This document shows, in pieces, positions 21,487 through 31,446 of a DNA stretch of 64,000 bases. This DNA comes from Rubrivivax sp. (lineage in GTDB: Bacteria > Pseudomonadota > Gammaproteobacteria > Burkholderiales > Burkholderiaceae_C). Location of the stretch: NCBI GenBank assembly GCA_016707445.1, contig JADJHR010000003.1:558001-622000 (forward strand), given 5' to 3'. A model generated the notes under the pieces. That model did not search any database and was not told where the DNA came from. It was given only the letters and a program-made list of their open reading frames with translations. Numbering within the stretch: position 1 is the first letter of the stretch; the number at the start of each line of letters is the position of its first letter. A program made the position numbers and the translations under genes.

Positions 21487-22413
21487 ATGCCTTCGCCCAC
21501 CATCATCGCCACGCGTGAAAGCCGCCTTGCACTGTGGCAGGCTGAACATGTCCGCGAACTGTTGCGCCGCTGCGGCCTGCAGGTCGAACTGCTGGGCATG
21601 ACCACTCGCGGCGACCAGATCCTGGATCGGGCGCTGTCCAAGGTTGGCGGCAAGGGCTTGTTCGTGAAGGAGCTCGAGACCGCACTCGAGGACGGCCGCG
21701 CGCACCTGGCTGTGCATTCGCTGAAAGACGTGCCGATGGACCTGCCGGCCGGCTTCGTTGTGGCCGCGGTGCTTGAGCGCGAAGACCCGCGCGACGCTTT
21801 CGTTTCCAACCGGCACGCCGGTCTCGACGATCTGCCGAAAGGCGCGGTGGTGGGCACGTCCAGCCTGCGCCGCGTGGTGCAGCTGTTGGCGCGGCGGCCC
21901 GACCTGCGCATCGAGCCCTTGCGCGGCAATCTCGACACCCGATTGCGCAAGCTCGACGAAGGGGGCTTTGATGCCATCGTGCTGGCGGCTGCGGGACTGA
22001 AGCGCTTGGGCCTGGCCGCGCGCATCCGCTGCTGTTTCGACGTCGAGACCATGATCCCGGCCGCCGGCCAGGGCGCGTTGGGCATCGAAGTCCGCGAAGA
22101 TGCTCAGGGGCTGCGCCAGATCCTGTCCGGGCTGCTGCACCGCCCGACGTGGCTGGTGGCCCATGCCGAACGCGCCGTGTCGCGCGCGCTGGGTGGCAGT
22201 TGCAGCATGCCGCTGGCCGCACATGCTGTGTGGCAGGGCAAACAGCTGTGCATGACCGCGGCGCTGGGCCATGGCGTCGACCCGCTGCAGCCGCTGCTGC
22301 GTGCGCGCCGCAGCGATGCGGTGATCGACGAAGCCGGCGCCACGGCGCTGGGAGTGGCGGTGGCGGCCGACCTGCGGGCCGCGGGTGCCGGGTCCTACCT
22401 GCCTGCTGCCTGA
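21487..22413 (+). CDS. hemC: Porphobilinogen deaminase (hydroxymethylbilane synthase)
   Basis: Joins four porphobilinogens into hydroxymethylbilane. The 308 residues carry IIATRESRLALWQAEHV, the catalytic Asp/Lys region SKVGGKGLFVKELE...LAVHSLKDVP near residues 55-85, RRGNLDTRL-type sequence near 150, and the dipyrromethane-binding cysteine in ALGGSCSMPLAAHA near 240. It is first in the rightward hemC-hemD-hemX-hemY operon. The ATG at 21487 matches the family start. Confidence 0.97.
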   Translation: MPSPTIIATRESRLALWQAEHVRELLRRCGLQVELLGMTTRGDQILDRALSKVGGKGLFVKELETALEDGRAHLAVHSLKDVPMDLPAGFVVAAVLEREDPRDAFVSNRHAGLDDLPKGAVVGTSSLRRVVQLLARRPDLRIEPLRGNLDTRLRKLDEGGFDAIVLAAAGLKRLGLAARIRCCFDVETMIPAAGQGALGIEVREDAQGLRQILSGLLHRPTWLVAHAERAVSRALGGSCSMPLAAHAVWQGKQLCMTAALGHGVDPLQPLLRARRSDAVIDEAGATALGVAVAADLRAAGAGSYLPAA

Positions 22414-22421
22414 AGATCGCG

Positions 22422-23207
22422 ATGAAGGTGATCGTCACCCGGCCCTCGGCGCAGGGCAGGGACTTCATCGAGCAGTTGCACGCCCGTGGCGTCAATGCCG
22501 TGGCGCTGCCGCTGATCGGCATCGAGCCGCTGACCGATCGCACAGCCTTGCTGCAGGTCTGGACGAAGCTCGACGAAACCGACCTGGCGATGTTCGTCAG
22601 CGCCAATGCCGTGCAGCACTTTGTCGACGCCCGACCCGCCGGCATGGGCTGGCCGAAATCGATCGCACTGGCAAGCCCCGGCCCCGGAACCAGCGCCGCC
22701 TTGCTTGCTGCCGGTGTGCCGTCAGCACAGCTGCTCGCACCACCCGCGGGCGGGCCCTATGACTCCGACACGCTGTGGCAGGTCTTGCGTGATCGACCTT
22801 GGTCGGGCCGACGCGCGCTGGTGGTGCGCGGCGAGCAGGGCCGCGACTGGCTGGCCGAGCAGTTGCAGCAAGCCGGGGCACAGGTCGAGTTCCTGGCCGC
22901 CTACCGCCGGGTGGCGCCGATTTTCGGGCCCGACGAACGCGCCCTGTTGGCCGATGCGCAGGCTCGGCCAATGGATCATCTGTGGCACTTCAGCAGCAGT
23001 GAAGGTGTCGAGCACCTGGCCCGACTGGCCCCTGGTCATGATTTCGATCGCAGCGCCGCGCTGGCGACGCATGAGCGAATCGCCGAGACCGCAAGCCGCA
23101 TGGGCTTTGGCCGCGTGCATCTGGTGGGCGTGGGTGCACAGGCGGTGGCGGACTGGTTGCAGGTGCCCGATCCGGGTGGGCCGTCGATAGAATCCGCGAC
23201 ACCGTGA
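22422..23207 (+). CDS. hemD: Uroporphyrinogen-III synthase
   Basis: Cyclises hydroxymethylbilane to uroporphyrinogen III. The 261 residues show the usual weak but recognisable pattern: VIVTRPSAQGRDFIEQL at the N-terminus, LPLIGIEPL, MFVSANAVQHFVDA, LVVRGEQGRDWLAEQLQQAGAQVEFLAAYRR near residue 140, and HFSSSEGVEHLARL near 190. It starts 8 nt after the hemC stop, and its end overlaps the hemX start (GTGA). Confidence 0.92.
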   Translation: MKVIVTRPSAQGRDFIEQLHARGVNAVALPLIGIEPLTDRTALLQVWTKLDETDLAMFVSANAVQHFVDARPAGMGWPKSIALASPGPGTSAALLAAGVPSAQLLAPPAGGPYDSDTLWQVLRDRPWSGRRALVVRGEQGRDWLAEQLQQAGAQVEFLAAYRRVAPIFGPDERALLADAQARPMDHLWHFSSSEGVEHLARLAPGHDFDRSAALATHERIAETASRMGFGRVHLVGVGAQAVADWLQVPDPGGPSIESATP

Positions 23208-24322
23208 GCGATCCCTCCGTTCCCCTGGCGGCTCGAGCCGACGACCCGGCACCGGCTGCAACGCTGGCGCCCGCCGCATTGCCCGGGCAAGGCCGCTGGA
23301 TCGCCACCGGTGCCGCGGTGCTGGCGGCTTTGGCCGCGGCGGCGTTCGTGCTGGCCTGGAACACACAACAACGCATCCGCACGCTCGAAGGCGAACTCGT
23401 CAAGCGTCAGCAGGACAGTGGTGCGCTGGCGGCCGAGGCGCGGCTGTTGGCCGTGCAGGCGCAGGAAGGGACGCGCGACGCTTCGGGCAAGCTGGCACTG
23501 CTGGAGGCGCGCGTGGCCGAATCGTCGATGCAGCGTACGCAGATCGAAGATCTGCTGCAGTCGATGGCCCGTTCGCGTGACGAGAACGTGTTGTCCGACG
23601 TCGACGCCGCGTTGCGCATGGCCCAGCAGCAAAGTGCCATCACCGGCAGTGCCGATGCGCTGATCACGGCCTTGCGCCAGGCCGATGAGCGGCTGGCGCG
23701 CTACAACCAGCCGCGCCTGGAGCGCGTGCGCCGAGCGATGGCCAAGGACCTCGAGCGTGCGCGTGCCGCCGGTGCCGTCGACGTGCCCCTGTTGTCGATC
23801 CGACTGGACGACGTGATCCGACAGATCGACGAACTGCCCTTGCTGGCCGCCGTCGACCGTCGCCCCGTGGCACGTGCAGTGGTCGGGCAGCGTCGCGCCT
23901 CGGCCGCGGCGCCAGCAGCGTCGGCAGCGTCCGAGGCAGGCTGGGCCGTGGCCCTGGGCAATCACTGGCATCAGTTGGTCGACCGCATCGGTGACGAGGC
24001 GCGATCACTGGTCCGCGTGACGCGCATCGATGTGCCCGAGGCCATGCTGCTGGCGCCCGAACAGGCCTTCTTCCTGCGGGAAAACCTGAAGTTGCGGCTT
24101 CTCAACGTTCGACTGGCGCTGTTGAGCCGCCAGTACGACATCGTGCAGTCCGACCTGCGCGACGTGCAAATGGCGCTCGACCGCTATTTCGATCGCAGTT
24201 CGCGTCGTGTCATCAGCGCCATCGACGGGGTCAAGCAGATCACCCTGCAGGCACGTACCGTCACCGTGCCGCGGCCCGACGCGACGCTGGCAGCGATCGC
24301 CGCCGCCGCGGCCGGCCGCTGA
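23204..24322 (+). CDS. hemX: HemX-like membrane protein (uroporphyrinogen methyltransferase-related)
   Basis: A 372-residue protein with one transmembrane segment near residues 33-50 (GAAVLAALAAAAFVLAW), followed by a long coiled-coil (QQRIRTLEGELVKRQQDSGALAAEARLL) and a helical periplasmic domain ending in LNVRLALLSRQYDIVQSDLRDVQMALDRYFD. This is the HemX family, located between hemD and hemY in many proteobacteria and thought to be a scaffold rather than a methyltransferase. The GTG start overlaps hemD's stop by 4 nt. Confidence 0.9.
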   Translation: MSDPSVPLAARADDPAPAATLAPAALPGQGRWIATGAAVLAALAAAAFVLAWNTQQRIRTLEGELVKRQQDSGALAAEARLLAVQAQEGTRDASGKLALLEARVAESSMQRTQIEDLLQSMARSRDENVLSDVDAALRMAQQQSAITGSADALITALRQADERLARYNQPRLERVRRAMAKDLERARAAGAVDVPLLSIRLDDVIRQIDELPLLAAVDRRPVARAVVGQRRASAAAPAASAASEAGWAVALGNHWHQLVDRIGDEARSLVRVTRIDVPEAMLLAPEQAFFLRENLKLRLLNVRLALLSRQYDIVQSDLRDVQMALDRYFDRSSRRVISAIDGVKQITLQARTVTVPRPDATLAAIAAAAAGR

Positions 24323-24350
24323 GCCGGCACCCAACGACGTCGCAGCGGTC

Positions 24351-25595
24351 ATGCGCAGCATCATCTGGCTTGTGCTGCTGTGCGTGGTGGCGGTCGTGGC
24401 GGCCACCACGCTGGGCAGCAACGACGGCCTGGTCACCATCTACTGGGCCGGCTGGCGAACCGAGCTGTCGCTCAACCTGTTCCTGATCCTGCTGCTGGGA
24501 GGCTGCGCGCTGCTGTTCTCGGCGGCGCAGGCGCTGCGCTCGCTGCTGACCTTGCCCGAGCGTGCCAGCGAGTGGCGTGCCCTGCGCCGCGAGCGTGCCG
24601 CCCAGACCGCCCTGCGCGAGGCCCTGAGCGAATATTTCAGTGCACGTTACTCACGCTCGCACAAGGCTGCGCTGCGCGCGCTGACATTGCGACTGGATTC
24701 ACCGCTGCTCGTCGGCGACGCCGAGTTCGCCGTGCTGGCCCAGTTGTTGGCCGCAGGCAGCCTTCATCGCCTGCAGGACCGCGGTCGGCGAGACGAGGTG
24801 ATGAAGGCCGTGTTTGCCGACAAGCGCACCAGCGGCGGGCACGGCGTGTTTGACGGCGCGCGGTTGCTGGCGGCCGAATGGGCCATCGAAGACCGTGACG
24901 CCGCGCATGCGGTCGAACTGCTGGAGCAGCTGCCAGCCGGCGTGGCCCGTCGGACGCAGGCGCTGCGCCTGAAGTTGCAGGCCAGCCGGCTGGCGCGGCA
25001 GCCGCTTCAGGCCCTGCACACGGCGCGTCTGCTTGCCAAGCATCAGGGTTTCACGCCGTTGGCGGCGCGCGGGCTCTTGCGCTCTTTGGCCGGCGAGGCC
25101 ATCGACGACACGCATGACCCTCAGCAACTGCATCGGCTGTGGCAACAGTTCGATCCATCGGATCAGCGTGACGCCTTGGTGGCTGCACGCGCAGCGTCCC
25201 GCGCCGTGGCACTGGGGGCGGCGGCCGATGCGCGCGAATGGATCAGACCCTTCTGGGACCACTTGGCAGAACTCGACCGAGACGACCGGGATGCGGTGGC
25301 GCTGGCGCTGTTCAGCGCCTCGGCCGGCATCGAGCCGGATTGGCTGCCGCGCCTGGAGTCTGCATTGACTGGTTTCGGACACGAAGCCGCGGTGGTCGCC
25401 GCCGTCGGCATGGCCTTTGCGGATCGGCAACTCTGGGGCAAGGCGCGCAAGTTGCTGGAGCAAAGTGCTGCCGCATCGGCACTGCCCCACGGCCACCGCC
25501 GCAAAGCCTGGCTCGCGCTGGCGCAGATGGCGCGCCAAGGCAACGATGAATCGCGCGCCCAGGCTTGTGAACGCGCTGCCGCCGAAGTGGCGTGA
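24351..25595 (+). CDS. hemY: HemY-like heme-biosynthesis protein (TPR-type)
   Basis: A 414-residue protein with two N-terminal membrane segments (IIWLVLLCVVAVVAATTLG and LFLILLLGGCALLFSAAQAL). Between them is the conserved NDGLVTIYWAGWRTELS, followed by helical TPR-like repeats (HemY_N Pfam-type). It differs from the protoporphyrinogen oxidase HemY of Gram-positives; here it is the proteobacterial porphyrin-pathway protein of unclear biochemical role. It is last in the operon. The ATG at 24351 starts directly at the membrane segment, and the stop precedes the tRNA-Arg promoter. Confidence 0.92.
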   Translation: MRSIIWLVLLCVVAVVAATTLGSNDGLVTIYWAGWRTELSLNLFLILLLGGCALLFSAAQALRSLLTLPERASEWRALRRERAAQTALREALSEYFSARYSRSHKAALRALTLRLDSPLLVGDAEFAVLAQLLAAGSLHRLQDRGRRDEVMKAVFADKRTSGGHGVFDGARLLAAEWAIEDRDAAHAVELLEQLPAGVARRTQALRLKLQASRLARQPLQALHTARLLAKHQGFTPLAARGLLRSLAGEAIDDTHDPQQLHRLWQQFDPSDQRDALVAARAASRAVALGAAADAREWIRPFWDHLAELDRDDRDAVALALFSASAGIEPDWLPRLESALTGFGHEAAVVAAVGMAFADRQLWGKARKLLEQSAAASALPHGHRRKAWLALAQMARQGNDESRAQACERAAAEVA

Positions 25596-25615
25596 TCCTC
25601 GGCATCTTTCTTCGG

Positions 25616-25624
25616 TGATATAGT
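25616..25624 (+). promoter_or_regulatory. Extended -10 promoter for tRNA-Arg
   Basis: TGATATAGT reads as an extended -10 (TG-n-TATAGT) ending 12 nt before the tRNA. No good -35 is visible at 17 nt spacing, which an extended -10 can tolerate. Confidence 0.45.
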
Positions 25625-25636
25625 TCAAGGCTTCGT

Positions 25637-25713
25637 GCGGCTGTAGCTCAGTTGGATAGAGTACTTGGCTACGAACCAAGGGGTCGTGGGTTCGATTCCT
25701 GCCAGCCGCACCA
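25637..25713 (+). tRNA. tRNA-Arg (anticodon ACG)
   Basis: A complete cloverleaf can be folded by eye. The acceptor stem GCGGCTG pairs with CAGCCGC; the D-arm is GCTC...GAGT; the anticodon stem CTTGG/CCAAG carries loop CTACGAA (anticodon ACG at positions 34-36, read as ICG for CGU/CGC/CGA). The T-arm GTGGG-TTCGATT-CCTGC follows, with discriminator A and encoded CCA. This gene is the boundary between core genome and island: an integrase gene ends 91 nt downstream, so its 3' end is the probable attachment site. Confidence 0.97.
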
Positions 25714-25733
25714 GAACATTGCGTTCTAGAACA

Positions 25734-25767
25734 ACGGGTTAGATGCTTCGGCGTCTAGCCCGTTTTT
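25734..25767 (+). terminator. Rho-independent terminator after tRNA-Arg
   Basis: A 13-bp stem (ACGGGTTAGATGC / GCGTCTAGCCCGT, two G-U pairs) is closed by a TTCG tetraloop and followed by five Ts. It ends the tRNA transcript and lies on the island side of the tRNA. Confidence 0.85.
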
Positions 25768-25803
25768 CTTTCTGCGCGACTTTCTGCGCGACTTTTCCTG
25801 ACC

Positions 25804-26928
25804 TCATCCGTTGACCACCCGCAGCAGCGTGGTTCGGTCGCGCGTCTCGCGCACCTTGTTGGCCGCCTCCACCAGACGCGCGATCGTGGCGGTTGCGTAG
25901 TGCTGCGGCATGCCGGTCAGGGCATGCCCCAGCAACAAGGCGCGGTCCTCTTCCGTCACGCCGGCCTCCCGCAGCCTTTGGCCGAAGGTGTGGCGCAGGT
26001 CGTGCACGCGGGCCCGTTCGAGCTTGGCGGCCCGCCTGGCGTTCTGGAACGCGGTGTTGTTCATCGTGTGGACCGGCCGGTACGGCATCACCGGTTCGTC
26101 CTCGATGTTCTTCACGCGCTCCCGACGCCAGACGAACACGAACTCGTCATGGTCCCCGCGGCACTCTTCGACGATCTTGGTCGCCACGTCGTTCAGGATC
26201 AGCACGTGGGGTCGCTGGCCCTTGAACTCCGCAGCAGGGATCACGAAGACGCTGCGCTCCAACTCCGGCACCTTGCGCTCCCAGGCCCACTGCAGCCGGC
26301 ACACGTTGTCGTCGCGTGCGCCGCAGTTGAGCGCGAAGAGCACCATGCGCTGCAGGTGCGCCGGCAGGTGCTTCATCAACTCCGCCTGCTCCGACCAGGT
26401 GATCGGGTAGGGCGGTCGCCTCTGCTGCCGCTCGTCGAGCATCTCGATCAACGGCGATGACAAGAGCCATGGCTTGCCGTGGCTGCGCCAGACGCGGGTC
26501 GCACGGTTGAGCACCGTGCGCACGACCTCAAGGCTGCGATTGATCGTCGCGTTCTTGGCGCCTTCGGCCGCGCGTTCATCCTTGAAGCCCTCCAGGGCGT
26601 CGTTGCAGACGTCCCGCAGAGGCAGGCTGCCGATGTACGGCAGCAGGATGGTCACGTGGTACGAGATGACGTCCAAGGTGCGGACCCCTCGCTGCTTGCA
26701 CTCGATCAGGTACTTTTGTGCAGCAGCTGCGAACAGCTGCTCAGCGCCTTCTCGAAGTTCGTGTTCGCGCCTGGCATCGACCTCGGCCTGCCGCGCCCTG
26801 AGCCAGACTTCGGCGCAGTCTTGGCTGACCTTGCCGAGCCTGGCGAAGACGCGTTCGCCCTTGTATTGCTTGTTGACCGTCCGTTCGCCGGACCGATCGC
26901 AGAGGATGCCTGGTGTCCGAGTTCGCAT
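25804..26928 (-). CDS. Tyrosine recombinase (island integrase, int1)
   Basis: A 374-residue phage-type integrase with all catalytic positions visible: Arg in LFALNCGARDDNVCRLQWAW near residue 210, HDLRHTFGQRLREAG (His-x-x-Arg) near 310, the second His in LLLGHALTG, and the nucleophilic Tyr in MPQHYATATIARL near 347. The N-terminal part (to about 180) is an arm/core-binding domain. AAGGAG eight bases before the ATG at 26928 fixes the start. The gene ends 91 nt from the tRNA-Arg 3' end and is the most likely integrase of the island. Its first 223 nt overlap the downstream part of the AlpA-like frame. Confidence 0.93.
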   Translation of the reverse strand: MRTRTPGILCDRSGERTVNKQYKGERVFARLGKVSQDCAEVWLRARQAEVDARREHELREGAEQLFAAAAQKYLIECKQRGVRTLDVISYHVTILLPYIGSLPLRDVCNDALEGFKDERAAEGAKNATINRSLEVVRTVLNRATRVWRSHGKPWLLSSPLIEMLDERQQRRPPYPITWSEQAELMKHLPAHLQRMVLFALNCGARDDNVCRLQWAWERKVPELERSVFVIPAAEFKGQRPHVLILNDVATKIVEECRGDHDEFVFVWRRERVKNIEDEPVMPYRPVHTMNNTAFQNARRAAKLERARVHDLRHTFGQRLREAGVTEEDRALLLGHALTGMPQHYATATIARLVEAANKVRETRDRTTLLRVVNG

Positions 26929-27143
26929 GGAACTGCTCCTTTCGTCGACTTGCGACTCGGGCGCCCTCGCTCACGAATATACGCGTCGGCCCAGGCGTCG
27001 AGCTCCTGGCGATCGAAGGCGATGCACCGGCCGCCGAAGGGGATTTCGGTGAGCGACGGGCGAATCTCGGCGTCGAACCGGTTGCGGTCGACGCCGAGGT
27101 AGGCTGGCGCGTCGCGGTGACGGATCAGCCTCGGCGCGATCAC
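26706..27143 (-). CDS. AlpA/excisionase-like DNA-binding protein
   Basis: The first ~65 residues form a compact winged-helix of the AlpA/HTH_17 type: LIRHRDAPAYLGVDRNRFDAEIRPSLTEIPFGGRCIAFDRQELDAWADAYI. Such proteins act as excisionases or integrase regulators. A GTG start at 27143 overlaps the stop of the upstream integrase (GTGA) with GAAGGG before it; another GTG at 27152 is possible. After about residue 70 the frame overlaps int1 and becomes Ser/Ala-rich. That tail could be dual-coding or could mark an early true end hidden by a small sequence change. Confidence 0.65.
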   Translation of the reverse strand: MIAPRLIRHRDAPAYLGVDRNRFDAEIRPSLTEIPFGGRCIAFDRQELDAWADAYIRERGRPSRKSTKGAVPCELGHQASSAIGPANGRSTSNTRANASSPGSARSAKTAPKSGSGRGRPRSMPGANTNFEKALSSCSQLLHKST

Positions 27144-28306
27144 GCCGGGCACCCTTCAGGGGATGGAGGATCCTCGGGGCCCGCACCGCCGCCTTTGCCA
27201 CGGCGGCGTGGCTTCGGGCCGATGTAAGACGAAGCCGGCTTGCTGCGCGAGTGCCCGAGCATGTGCGATACACGGTGCCGCGCGCTCTCGTCGGCGTCGG
27301 GGTCGGCGTGCCCGCCACGAACGGGCGACGGCACACCAGACTCTGCCTCGTAGACGTCGTTGGCACGCTGATGGCGCAGACCGTGTGGCACGATGCCGCG
27401 CATCGACTTCGCGATGCCGCAGCAGCGCATCACGTAGTAGAACCGCGTTCGGTTCTGGTCGGCGGTGAAGCCTGGCCGGCCGACAAACGCGCCTGGGGCG
27501 ACAGCAGCCATCACCCGGTCGAGCAACTCGCGTTGCGCGTCATCGACGATCGGCACGTCACGCGGCCGGCCGCCCTTGGTGCCGAAGCTGATGCGCAAGA
27601 AGGTCTCGCACTCCGGGAACGCGGCGGCGTCACGCGGGTTCGCCGCCTCGCGCGGCAGGATGGCCATGTGGGGCCGCAGGTGCCGCGCTTCCTTCGGCCG
27701 CATCGCGAAGCGATAGCACAGCTCCAGCTGCAGTGCGCACCACTCGTCGACGAGGGCCACCTCGGCGATCAACGCCTCGACATCGACGCCGTATGCCGTC
27801 CAGCTATGGTCATGGGTGGCCACCTGCTTGCGATGTGCGTGCGTCGATTCAGCGCCCACGTAGTGAATGGGCGCCTGGACCATCCCCGGCTTGCCGATCC
27901 ACTCGGCGAAGGTGCGCAGGAAGCTGAGGTAGTTGTGGATCGTCGCCGTCGACAGGCCCCGTTCCAGCCAGCGGTCGACCATCGCCTGGATGTGTCGGTT
28001 CGCCAGCTGGCGGGGGTCGAGGTTCGAATATCTCGTCTTGTGGCGCAGCTCTCGGAAGAACCCGAAGTAGAAGCGACTGCGGTCTTGCATCGTCTTGATC
28101 GACACGCTCTTGTTCTTGGTGCTGTGCTGGTGGTTGTTCAGCGCCAGCAGCGCGCCCAACACGCGCAGGAAGTCGTGCGTTCCCATGGGCAGGGACTTGA
28201 GGACCGTTTCAGGCGGTGCTGACGGGTTGTAGGCCATGTGCACCCGATAGGCCAAAGGCACTTTCGGACGCGCCGTGGGGCGGGGCTGATTTCGTTTCGA
28301 AGGCAT
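27140..28306 (-). CDS. Second tyrosine recombinase (int2)
   Basis: A 388-residue integrase-like protein. The C-terminal half shows LCYRFAMRPKEARHLRPHM (catalytic Arg), SFGTKGGRPRDVPI (Lys strand), IVPHGLRHQRANDVYE (His-x-x-Arg), and HMLGHSRSKPASSYIGP (second His and Tyr). An insert with GGHADPDADESARHRV lies between these boxes. The start at 28306 (MPSKRNQPRPTA) is supported by GGAG eight bases upstream; the frame stays open to 28561. Its stop overlaps the AlpA-like gene, so int2, alpA-like and int1 form one leftward unit reading toward the tRNA. Confidence 0.85.
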   Translation of the reverse strand: MPSKRNQPRPTARPKVPLAYRVHMAYNPSAPPETVLKSLPMGTHDFLRVLGALLALNNHQHSTKNKSVSIKTMQDRSRFYFGFFRELRHKTRYSNLDPRQLANRHIQAMVDRWLERGLSTATIHNYLSFLRTFAEWIGKPGMVQAPIHYVGAESTHAHRKQVATHDHSWTAYGVDVEALIAEVALVDEWCALQLELCYRFAMRPKEARHLRPHMAILPREAANPRDAAAFPECETFLRISFGTKGGRPRDVPIVDDAQRELLDRVMAAVAPGAFVGRPGFTADQNRTRFYYVMRCCGIAKSMRGIVPHGLRHQRANDVYEAESGVPSPVRGGHADPDADESARHRVSHMLGHSRSKPASSYIGPKPRRRGKGGGAGPEDPPSPEGCPA

Positions 28307-28427
28307 GTGCAGTTCTCCAGTGGCACACGCCGCTTGAGCCAGGGCGACGACATCGACATCGGGACGCGACGGGGGGTCAGTCACACGCCGGCGTCCCGTA
28401 TCGGGCGTGACTGATGGAGGCCAAGGA

Positions 28428-28631
28428 TCACCATGCGGGCGGCCGGCCTCCAAAGCCGACGCACGCTTCCGGTGGCGGCGCATAGGCCGCCCAGCGTTCG
28501 TAAAAAATACCTCCCAGGTCAGCGCGACGCGTTTCCGCATCGCGCAGCCGATCGCACTCACCGGTGCGTGGCGTCAGCGCCTCAAGGGCACTGGCAGCCA
28601 GCAAAAGGCAGTCCTGGGTTCTGGGTGTCAT
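28428..28631 (-). CDS. Small hypothetical protein upstream of int2
   Basis: A 67-residue frame with a credible protein-like pattern: DCLLLAASALEALTPRTGECDRLRDAETRRADLGGIFYERWAAYAPPPE, that is one amphipathic helix and a second aromatic segment. The ribosome-binding site is weak (AAAGG about 12 nt before ATG). It lies 121 nt upstream of int2 on the same strand and may be the first gene of the integrase unit. I do not recognise a family. Confidence 0.35.
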   Translation of the reverse strand: MTPRTQDCLLLAASALEALTPRTGECDRLRDAETRRADLGGIFYERWAAYAPPPEACVGFGGRPPAW

Positions 28632-29421
28632 GGGTAGCCCGCCTTTCGCCGCAGGAAGTCCTCCCTGCTACCAGGAGGTGCGGGGCCTCGTCTGAGACCG
28701 CGTGTTGCGCCCCATGAGGGCGTTCAACGACGCATCTGCCTTGAAGGCAATCGACGATGGCGCGGGTGCATCACTGCGTGGTCTTGGCCAGGCAGTTGGC
28801 GGCTGCTGCGCTCAGGGCGTGCAGCCACATGGCCGACGGTGAGTCGGCGAAACGGATCGAAGGAGAGGCATCACCGCGTCGTGCGCGGCAGGGCCGGGTC
28901 CGATGGACGGATGGGCGCCTGTGCAGGTGCGGGTCACGACCGCTAACGGTTGCGCTCTGGCTTGACAGCCAACGGAAGCAACGTCCGGCCTCGTTGAGAT
29001 CAGAAGATCATGCTGAGGCTCGCATGGCTCAGGCGCGATTTGATTCCCGCATTCGGGCCCGTGTCAACACCTTCCGCGCCTTGACTTACAAACTGCTGGT
29101 ACTAGCAGCGGAACACGTGGAACGAAGCTGCCGAATGAGCATGCTCCAGGGGTTGCAAGCCCTTTTTCATACCTCCAGTTTCGATGCGAACCCGCAGGCC
29201 ATGGGCTCGACTGCCGGCTGTCCGGCGACGTGGACCCGGTGGGGCGCCGCGGCAGCGCCGTTGCAGCTTCGGGCCGAGGTCGTAGACCCTTGATTTGGCC
29301 CCTCGAAGGCCCCTTGCGGGCACCGCGGACGGTGCGTGTCCGCTGCACAATCCGTCCAGCCCGTCTGACAGTCGACGGCATCGATGGTGACCTCAACCAA
29401 GAAGACGAAGACAACAGCCGC
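28632..29421. other. Gap of about 790 nt between integrase unit and type I R-M operon
   Basis: I find no gene I can support here. Open frames on both strands lack ribosome-binding sites and have Arg/Ala-biased shadow-like translations. A TTGACA hexamer at about 28969 and a TTGACT near 29082 could be -35 elements, but neither has a convincing -10 at 16-18 nt. The region probably carries the divergent promoters for the leftward integrase unit and the rightward hsd operon. Confidence 0.5.
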
Positions 29422-30962
<1,541 letters not shown>

Positions 30963-30973
<11 letters not shown>

Positions 30974-31439
30974 CGCCATCAATTTCGATGGCCTGTTGCA
31001 GGTCATCCAGCAAACGCATTCCTCCTTTGCCAGCCAGGCCAGCAAGGCCGTCAACATCAGCCTGACGCTGCGCAACTGGTTCATCGGCCACCACATCGCC
31101 GAGTTCGAATTGCACGGCGCAGACCGGGCCGGGTATGGCGACGGGCTGCTCGATGCACTGTCGCGGGCCTTGCGCAGCCGGCAAGTCAGCAACACGGGCC
31201 GGCGCCAGCTCCACGGCTGCCTGCGCTCCTACCGCAGTTGCCCGCAGATCGTGCGGACAGCGTCCGCACTGTTGCCGGGGCTGCTGGCGCCGGGGATGCA
31301 GCACGCGCTGGCCGGCATGACGAACAAGCTGTTCGTGTCGCGGTATCAGTTGGCTTTGCCGGCGGCCAGCGAGATGGATGCGTTCCTGCGGCGGGTGTTG
31401 GGGGAGTTGGGTGTAGGTGACGGTGGGGCTGGGGTATGA
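30963..31439 (+). CDS. DUF1016 N-terminal-domain protein (YhcG-N-like)
   Basis: A 158-residue protein resembling the N-terminal half of the YhcG/DUF1016 family: LLQVIQQTHSSFASQASKAVNISLTLRNWFIGHHIAEFELHGADRAGYGDGLLDALSRAL. Full-length YhcG proteins (about 340 aa) add a C-terminal PD-(D/E)xK nuclease domain, which is absent here, so this is the helical adaptor half alone. The start overlaps the hsdM stop (ATGAGTTCTGA), and its stop overlaps the hsdS start in the same way. Free-standing DUF1016-N genes are known inside type I R-M operons. Their role is unknown, and protein-protein contact with HsdM/HsdS is a guess. Confidence 0.8.
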
Positions 31440-31446
31440 GTTCTGA
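31426..31446. repeat. Direct repeat, right copy (21 bp), at the DUF1016/hsdS junction
   Basis: Exact copy of 30953-30973. It includes the hsdS start codon (ATG 31436) and gives hsdS the same first codons (Met-Ser-Ser) as the DUF1016 gene. Confidence 0.9.

Noticed and set aside
28757..29293. 178-codon plus-strand frame in the gap before hsdM
   Set aside because: No ribosome-binding site, mixed low-complexity composition and no recognisable segment.
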